From Citrobacter braakii (lineage in GTDB: Bacteria > Pseudomonadota > Gammaproteobacteria > Enterobacterales > Enterobacteriaceae), in the NCBI RefSeq assembly GCF_002075345.1, contig NZ_NAEW01000005.1, positions 310,001 to 374,000 of the forward strand: 64,000 nucleotides of DNA. The letters run 5' to 3'. The notes beneath the pieces are model-generated. The model was not told the origin of the DNA and searched no databases. It worked only from the letters and a program-made list of their open reading frames with translations. Position numbers and translations under genes: made by a program. Shown piece by piece: positions 58,879-64,000 of the stretch; the stretch's first letter is position 1, and each line of letters opens with the position of its first letter.

Positions 58879-61197
58879 TTAGTGGCAGTCGCCAGTGGTG
58901 CTGGAACAGCAGGAGCTTGCCGTCCTGTTGGTCGCCAGCAGTGCGAGATCCACGCGACTGCGAGCTCGACGCAGCAGGCCCAGCAACACAATGTTAAACA
59001 GGATGACAGCTAAAATGCACACCAGGCTGTAGGTCGGGTGCTCTTTGTAGCTGACCGCCTGATAAAACAGCGTCGACAGAGAGTAGGCGATGTTCAGGCC
59101 CCACAGAATCGAGAAGCTCATCCAGCCACGGCTGGATTCACGTGCAATAGCGCCCATTACCGAAATACACGGCACATACAGCAGCACGAAAATCAGGTAG
59201 CTGTAAGCGGCGGCAGCGCTGCCAAATTTTTCGCCCATCACGCCCATTGCACCCGTAGCCATTTCACCGTCGCCCTTGCTGGCTTCAATAGGGTTAGCCA
59301 GTACGCTCAGGCTGAAGGTGTCTTTCAGGCTTTGCCAGGTCTCATCTACCGCGCCGAGCAGCTCGTCACCGAGGTGGAAATCTGCCGGGTTGAACTCTTC
59401 TTCCTGAATGTTTTCTGCGGTATAGAGCGTGTTCAGCGTACCGACAACCACTTCTTTCGCCATCGCGCCGGTGAACAGACCTACGGTTGCCTGCCAGTTA
59501 TCTTCATGAACGCCAATCGGCTTGAAGACCGGCGTGATTACGCGGCTGACGGAGGCCAGAGCAGAGTCGTTGATGTTGTCGACGATTTTTCCGCTCAGCG
59601 AGAAACTGTTAAACGCGCTGAGGAAAATGCTGACGATGATGATGACTTTACCCGCACGCAGAACGAAGCCTTTCAGGCGTTGCCAGGTCTGAATAATCAG
59701 ACTCTTAATGTGCGGCACGTGGTACACCGGCAGCTCCATCACGAACGGCGTTGCTTCGCCACGCATGATGGTGTGTTTGAGCATCAGACCGGTCAATACC
59801 GCCATAACGATACCCAGTACGTACAGTGAGAAGACCGCCAGCGCACCGTTCTGACCAAAGAACGCTGCGGCAAAGACGGCGAAAATCGCCAGGCGAGCGC
59901 CACAGGACATAAACGGCGCCATCATGATGGTCATCAGACGTTCACGCGGGGCGTCCAGCGTACGTGCGCCCATCACTGACGGTACGTTACAGCCAAAGCC
60001 GACGATCAGCGGGACAAACGATTTGCCCGGCAGTCCCAGCGCCTGCATCAGACGGTCCATTACAAACGCGGCGCGCGCCATGTAACCGGAGTCTTCCAGG
60101 AAGGAGAGGAACAGGTACATCATGCCGATTTGCGGTACCAGTGGCAGCACGGTGTTTATCCCGCCGCCAAGACCTTGCGCCAAAAAGATAGTGAGCCAGT
60201 CCGGGAAGTGCAGCGTGTAGCCAATCCACTGAATACCATGGATAAAGAGCGCTACGGAGCCGACGTCAAACAACGGTTGCAGCGCGCCGCCAATGTTGAT
60301 GGCGAGCAGGAACATCAGGTACATCACGAACAGGAAAATCGGCAGCCCGAGGAAGCGGTTGAGGACGATTTTATCTACTGCGGTGGTGAAGCGGCTTGGC
60401 TCTGCCGTCAGGGTGTTGCTGACGGTATCGCAGATAGCGGCAATGCACTGATAGCGCGCATCGGCGATATGCAGTGCCGGATCGTCCATTGTCTCGCTCA
60501 GACGTGCAATGGCGGCATCAAGGTTTTGCGCGGCATCCCCCGCGTAGGCCCGGCTGTAGATATCGCCTTCCAGCATCTGCAGGCCCAGCCAGCGGCGCTG
60601 TTTTAACGGCATATCTTTGGCCATCGCATCGGCGAGGGAATCCGCTTCCTGCAGCAGCGGTTGGGCATAATGAACCAGCTCGACGGTGTCGTTTTCTTTG
60701 TAGCGATCGATCGCCAGTTTCAGCGCTTCAATGCCGCGGGCGCGGGTGGATACCAGCGGAACCACCGGGCAGCCAAGGCGAGCGGAGAGGGCATCGATAT
60801 CAATACGGATTTGCTGCTTCTCGGCAATATCCAGCATATTCAACGCGACGATGCAGGGGATGCCCAGCTCAAGCAGTTGCAACGTCAGGTAGAGGTTGCG
60901 TTCAAGGTTTGAAGCATCGACCACGTTGATCAAGAGATCCGCGTCGCCGCTTAAAATATAGTGACAGGCGATCTGCTCATCGAGAGAGGTCTGAGATGAG
61001 ATTGTCGTCAGAGAATAGGTGCCGGGTAAATCAACCAGCGTGACCTGGTGGTCCGTCGTTGCGAAATGACCTTCTTTACGCTCAACGGTAACGCCAGCCC
61101 AGTTGCCTACACGCTGGCGTGCGCCGGTAAGCTGGTTGAATAAAGTAGTCTTGCCGGAATTAGGATTGCCAATTAAACCAATGGTTAGTTTTTTCAT
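58879..61197 (-). CDS. feoB: FeoB, ferrous iron transporter
   Basis: The 772-residue inner-membrane Fe(II) importer has an N-terminal G-protein domain with P-loop GNPNSGKTT (10-18), DLPG (56-59) and NMLD. A helical spacer (about 170-270) and a membrane domain with inverted Gate motifs follow. The Cys in GCNVPSVMG-type segments is conserved. The C-terminus is cysteine-rich ([12 protein letters not shown]). It is the middle gene of feoABC. Confidence 0.97.
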   Translation of the reverse strand: MKKLTIGLIGNPNSGKTTLFNQLTGARQRVGNWAGVTVERKEGHFATTDHQVTLVDLPGTYSLTTISSQTSLDEQIACHYILSGDADLLINVVDASNLERNLYLTLQLLELGIPCIVALNMLDIAEKQQIRIDIDALSARLGCPVVPLVSTRARGIEALKLAIDRYKENDTVELVHYAQPLLQEADSLADAMAKDMPLKQRRWLGLQMLEGDIYSRAYAGDAAQNLDAAIARLSETMDDPALHIADARYQCIAAICDTVSNTLTAEPSRFTTAVDKIVLNRFLGLPIFLFVMYLMFLLAINIGGALQPLFDVGSVALFIHGIQWIGYTLHFPDWLTIFLAQGLGGGINTVLPLVPQIGMMYLFLSFLEDSGYMARAAFVMDRLMQALGLPGKSFVPLIVGFGCNVPSVMGARTLDAPRERLMTIMMAPFMSCGARLAIFAVFAAAFFGQNGALAVFSLYVLGIVMAVLTGLMLKHTIMRGEATPFVMELPVYHVPHIKSLIIQTWQRLKGFVLRAGKVIIIVSIFLSAFNSFSLSGKIVDNINDSALASVSRVITPVFKPIGVHEDNWQATVGLFTGAMAKEVVVGTLNTLYTAENIQEEEFNPADFHLGDELLGAVDETWQSLKDTFSLSVLANPIEASKGDGEMATGAMGVMGEKFGSAAAAYSYLIFVLLYVPCISVMGAIARESSRGWMSFSILWGLNIAYSLSTLFYQAVSYKEHPTYSLVCILAVILFNIVLLGLLRRARSRVDLALLATNRTASSCCSSTTGDCH

Positions 61198-61215
61198 TTT
61201 TATAGACTCACTGTA

Positions 61216-61449
<234 letters not shown>

Positions 61450-61552
61450 CTACTTATATCTCGCTAACTGGATGATTACCTCATGGGGCGGCAAGGCGGC
61501 ATGAGGCCAGATGATTAGCCAACGTAAGGAAAGAGTAAATAATCAACAGATC

Positions 61553-61645
61553 AATGATAATGAGAATGGTTTCTATCATCAATAGAATAAATGTGACGGA
61601 ATGTACAATTGGATAATAATTTGCGCCAATTTTGATATTCCTCAA
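61553..61645 (-). promoter_or_regulatory. feoABC control region with Fur box and FNR site
   Basis: AATGATAATGAGAATGGTT (61553-61571) matches the Fur box. TTGATATTCCTCAA (61632-61645) matches the FNR consensus TTGATnnnnATCAA at nine of ten defined bases. This fits anaerobic activation and iron repression of feo. The remainder of the 61444-61874 gap is AT-rich leader plus the BIME beyond 61774, with no gene. Confidence 0.82.
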
Positions 61646-61773
61646 TATTTATTCTGGTTGGGAACGAATGATTCGCGGAAATAATTAGTGAGGATCTTAA
61701 TGTTTAATTAAGGTTTCATCTGTTAATGAAGTGATAAATATATGGCGGTAGAAAGCGGGAAAGAGACTAAATA

Positions 61774-61863
61774 TGCCGGATGGCGACGCTCACGCGTGTT
61801 ATCCGGCTTACAAATTAATTGCGACAAGTTAGCCGGATAAGGAGGTTACCCCCCCATCCGGCA
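61774..61863. repeat. BIME after tex
   Basis: Two REP units (TGCCGGATGGCGACGC...GTTATCCGGC and AGCCGGATAAGGAGG...CCATCCGGC) lie directly after the tex stop codon. Confidence 0.85.
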
Positions 61864-61874
61864 CAAAAGTTACA

Positions 61875-64000
61875 CTAGCGTTTTTTACCCATTGCCGCCG
61901 CCAGCGCATCCATCATGGCGCTGTTACCCGCAGGCTGTGCGTCACGACCACGAGGTTTCGCGGCTTTTGGTGCCGGGCGATTGCTTTGAGTGCGATCGTT
62001 ATTCCCGCCGCCGCGACGCGCATTGGTTTCACCCGGCTGCTCGTCCAGACGCATGGTCAGTGCGATACGCTTACGTTGCAGGTCAACTTCCAGCACTTTC
62101 ACCTTTACAATGTCGCCCGCTTTCACCACGGTGTGTGGATCTTCGACGAACTTATTCGACAATGAAGAGATATGCACCAGACCATCCTGATGAACGCCAA
62201 TATCAACAAACGCGCCGAAGTTCGTGACGTTAGTGACTGCCCCTTCCAGAATCATTCCCGGCAGCAGATCGTTCATGGTTTCTACGCCATCAGCAAACTG
62301 CGCGGTTTTAAATTCAGGACGCGGGTCGCGGCCCGGTTTTTCCAGCTCTTTGATGATGTCAGTGACGGTCGGCACCCCGAAGCGTTCGTCGGTAAAATCG
62401 GCTGCTTTCAGATTGCGTAGTTCGTTGCTGTTGCCCATCAGGTCACGCAGCGATTGCTCGGTTGCGGCCAGAATGCGTTCCACAATCGGATAAGCTTCCG
62501 GGTGAACGGTAGATGCATCCAGTGGGTTATCGCCATGGTTGATACGCAGGAAGCCCGCGCATTGTTCAAAGGCTTTTGGCCCCAGGCGGCTAACTTTTAG
62601 CAGTTGCTGACGGTTCTGAAACTGACCGTTCTCATCGCGCCAGGCGACGATGTTTTGCGCCATCATGCGCGTCAGGCCAGCAACGCGGGTCAGCAGCGGC
62701 ACGGAAGCGGTATTCAGATCGACGCCGACGGCATTCACGCAGTCTTCCACCACCGCATCCAGCTTGCGCGCCAGCTGCGTCTGGCTTACATCGTGCTGAT
62801 ACTGGCCCACGCCGATAGATTTCGGATCGATTTTCACCAGCTCCGCCAACGGATCCTGCAAACGACGGGCGATAGACACCGCGCCACGCAGTGAAACGTC
62901 GAGATCCGGGAACTCCAGCGCCGCCAGCTCGGAAGCAGAGTAAACCGATGCCCCGGCTTCGCTGACAATCACTTTCTGCGCGGTCACTTTCGGGAATTGT
63001 TTCTGCACGTCGAGGAAGAAACGCTCGGTTTCGCGCGACGCCGTGCCGTTACCAATCGCGACCAGCTCAACGTTGTATTTTTCACACAACGCCGCCACGG
63101 CAACGGCGGCTTTGGCTGCCTGGCCGGTATGCGGATAAATAGTGTCGGTCGCGACCAGCTTGCCGGTACCGTCAACCACCGCCACTTTTACACCGGTACG
63201 CAGACCCGGATCGAGACCCATTGTGGCGCGCAGCCCGGCCGGGGCGGCCATCAGCAGGTCATGCAGGTTACGGGCAAAGACGTTGATCGCTTCATCTTCC
63301 GCACGTTCACGCACGGTACCCATCAGCTCAGTTTCAAGGTGCATCAGCACTTTGATGCGCCACGTCCAGCTAACAACGCCTTTACGCCAGCTGTCAGCGG
63401 GGGCGTTGTTCAGGCGCAGTCCCAGGTGATCCTGGATAATCTGCTCGCCGTGGCTCTCTTTTGGCGGCTCATCGAATTGCGGATCGGCATTTAGTGAAAG
63501 CTGCAACACGCCTTCGTTACGACCACGGAACATGGCCAGCGCACGGTGGGATGGAACGGTAGAAATAGGTTCGTGGTGATCGAAGTAATCGCGGAACTTA
63601 GCGCCTTCCTCTTCTTTGCCACTAACCACGGCGGCAACCAGATGGGCGTTTTTCCACAAATAATCACGCACTTTTGCCAGCAGCGCAGCGTCTTCGGCGA
63701 AGCGCTCCATCAGAATGTAGCGTGCGCCATCGAGGGCAGCTTTGGTATCGGCCACGCCGTTTTCGGCGTTGAGATATTTTGCGGCTTCGGTTTCCGGGTC
63801 ATGGGACGGTTCGTTCCACAGCAGATCTGCCAGCGGCTCCAGTCCGGCCTCAATGGCTATCTGCCCACGGGTGCGGCGCTTAGGTTTGTACGGCAGATAG
63901 AGATCTTCGAGTTCGGTCTTACTTAACGTGCCGTTGATCGCGTTCGCCAAATCGTCGGTCAGTTTGCCTTGCTCGCCGATAGATTTCAGGATTGCCTGAC
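61875..64000 (-). CDS. yhgF: Tex (YhgF), S1-domain RNA-binding transcription accessory protein (5' end cut off)
   Basis: The visible 708 or so C-terminal residues match E. coli YhgF (773 residues). The frame runs open to the window edge ([19 protein letters not shown]...), so about 65 N-terminal residues are missing. Visible parts are a helical region, the YqgF/RNase H-like domain ([16 protein letters not shown]), helix-hairpin-helix motifs ([15 protein letters not shown]), a C-terminal S1 domain ([20 protein letters not shown]) and a basic tail. The family binds nucleic acids and affects transcription and stress tolerance; the precise role in enterobacteria is unclear. An apparent internal start at 63950 (TTG) is not the true start. 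Confidence 0.96.
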   Translation of the reverse strand, partial: QAILKSIGEQGKLTDDLANAINGTLSKTELEDLYLPYKPKRRTRGQIAIEAGLEPLADLLWNEPSHDPETEAAKYLNAENGVADTKAALDGARYILMERFAEDAALLAKVRDYLWKNAHLVAAVVSGKEEEGAKFRDYFDHHEPISTVPSHRALAMFRGRNEGVLQLSLNADPQFDEPPKESHGEQIIQDHLGLRLNNAPADSWRKGVVSWTWRIKVLMHLETELMGTVRERAEDEAINVFARNLHDLLMAAPAGLRATMGLDPGLRTGVKVAVVDGTGKLVATDTIYPHTGQAAKAAVAVAALCEKYNVELVAIGNGTASRETERFFLDVQKQFPKVTAQKVIVSEAGASVYSASELAALEFPDLDVSLRGAVSIARRLQDPLAELVKIDPKSIGVGQYQHDVSQTQLARKLDAVVEDCVNAVGVDLNTASVPLLTRVAGLTRMMAQNIVAWRDENGQFQNRQQLLKVSRLGPKAFEQCAGFLRINHGDNPLDASTVHPEAYPIVERILAATEQSLRDLMGNSNELRNLKAADFTDERFGVPTVTDIIKELEKPGRDPRPEFKTAQFADGVETMNDLLPGMILEGAVTNVTNFGAFVDIGVHQDGLVHISSLSNKFVEDPHTVVKAGDIVKVKVLEVDLQRKRIALTMRLDEQPGETNARRGGGNNDRTQSNRPAPKAAKPRGRDAQPAGNSAMMDALAAAMGKKR

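Overview
The window is enterobacterial chromosomal DNA. It is colinear with the zntA-rpoH-liv-ugp-glg-glp-mal-feo segment of Escherichia coli, read in the opposite orientation. Protein sequences are close to their E. coli counterparts, but several details differ: gene content at a few junctions, intact ERIC elements and a diverged RyhB. This suggests a close relative such as Citrobacter or Salmonella. The genus is an inference and Citrobacter is my best guess.

Layout. 1-2.2 kb holds the first three codons and ZntR promoter of zntA, then yhhN, yhhM, yhhL and rsmD. 2.4-6.9 kb holds ftsY-ftsE-ftsX and rpoH with its multi-promoter region. 7-14 kb is the branched-chain amino acid transporter (livJ, panM, livK, livHMGF), followed by a small secreted-protein gene. 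14.6-19.6 kb is the phosphate-starvation glycerol-3-phosphate operon ugpBAECQ, with yhhA convergent. 20-25.8 kb has ggt, an unrecognised secreted protein, yhhY, the Fur-controlled sRNA ryhB, yhhX and yhhW. 26-29 kb is the gluconate module gntR-gntK-gntU. 29.2-30 kb is an accessory patch (an unrecognised 148-residue gene and a highly structured non-coding stretch), followed by yhgN and asd. 32-41.7 kb is the glycogen cluster glgBXCAP. 41.8-45.6 kb is glpD and glpEGR. 45.7-53.5 kb is the maltose regulator malT divergent from malPQ. 53.6-58.4 kb has gntT, nfuA, gntX, bioH and an Rpn-family nuclease gene. 58.6-61.4 kb is the ferrous iron transporter feoABC. The window ends inside tex (yhgF).

Functional links. 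Many genes serve carbon storage and carbon use: glycogen synthesis and breakdown, maltodextrin breakdown, glycerol-3-phosphate import and oxidation, and gluconate import and phosphorylation. The local regulators are encoded beside their targets (GntR, GlpR, MalT), and matching operators can be read in front of gntK, gntT, glpD and malP. Iron control appears twice: the Fur box of ryhB, and the Fur and FNR sites in front of feoABC. Fourteen REP/BIME clusters and four complete ERIC elements fill intergenic gaps.

The most unusual place is 29.16-30.0 kb between gntU and yhgN. A lone gene with a strong ribosome binding site is preceded by mutually complementary GGACCAAC / GTTGGTCC segments displayed in hairpins. 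The arrangement resembles the antisense immunity RNAs of phages P4 (CI RNA) and P1 (C4 RNA). Other departures from the E. coli layout are the absence of rtcBAR between glpR and malT, a 300-residue secreted protein between ggt and yhhY, and a 93-residue secreted protein between livF and ugpB.
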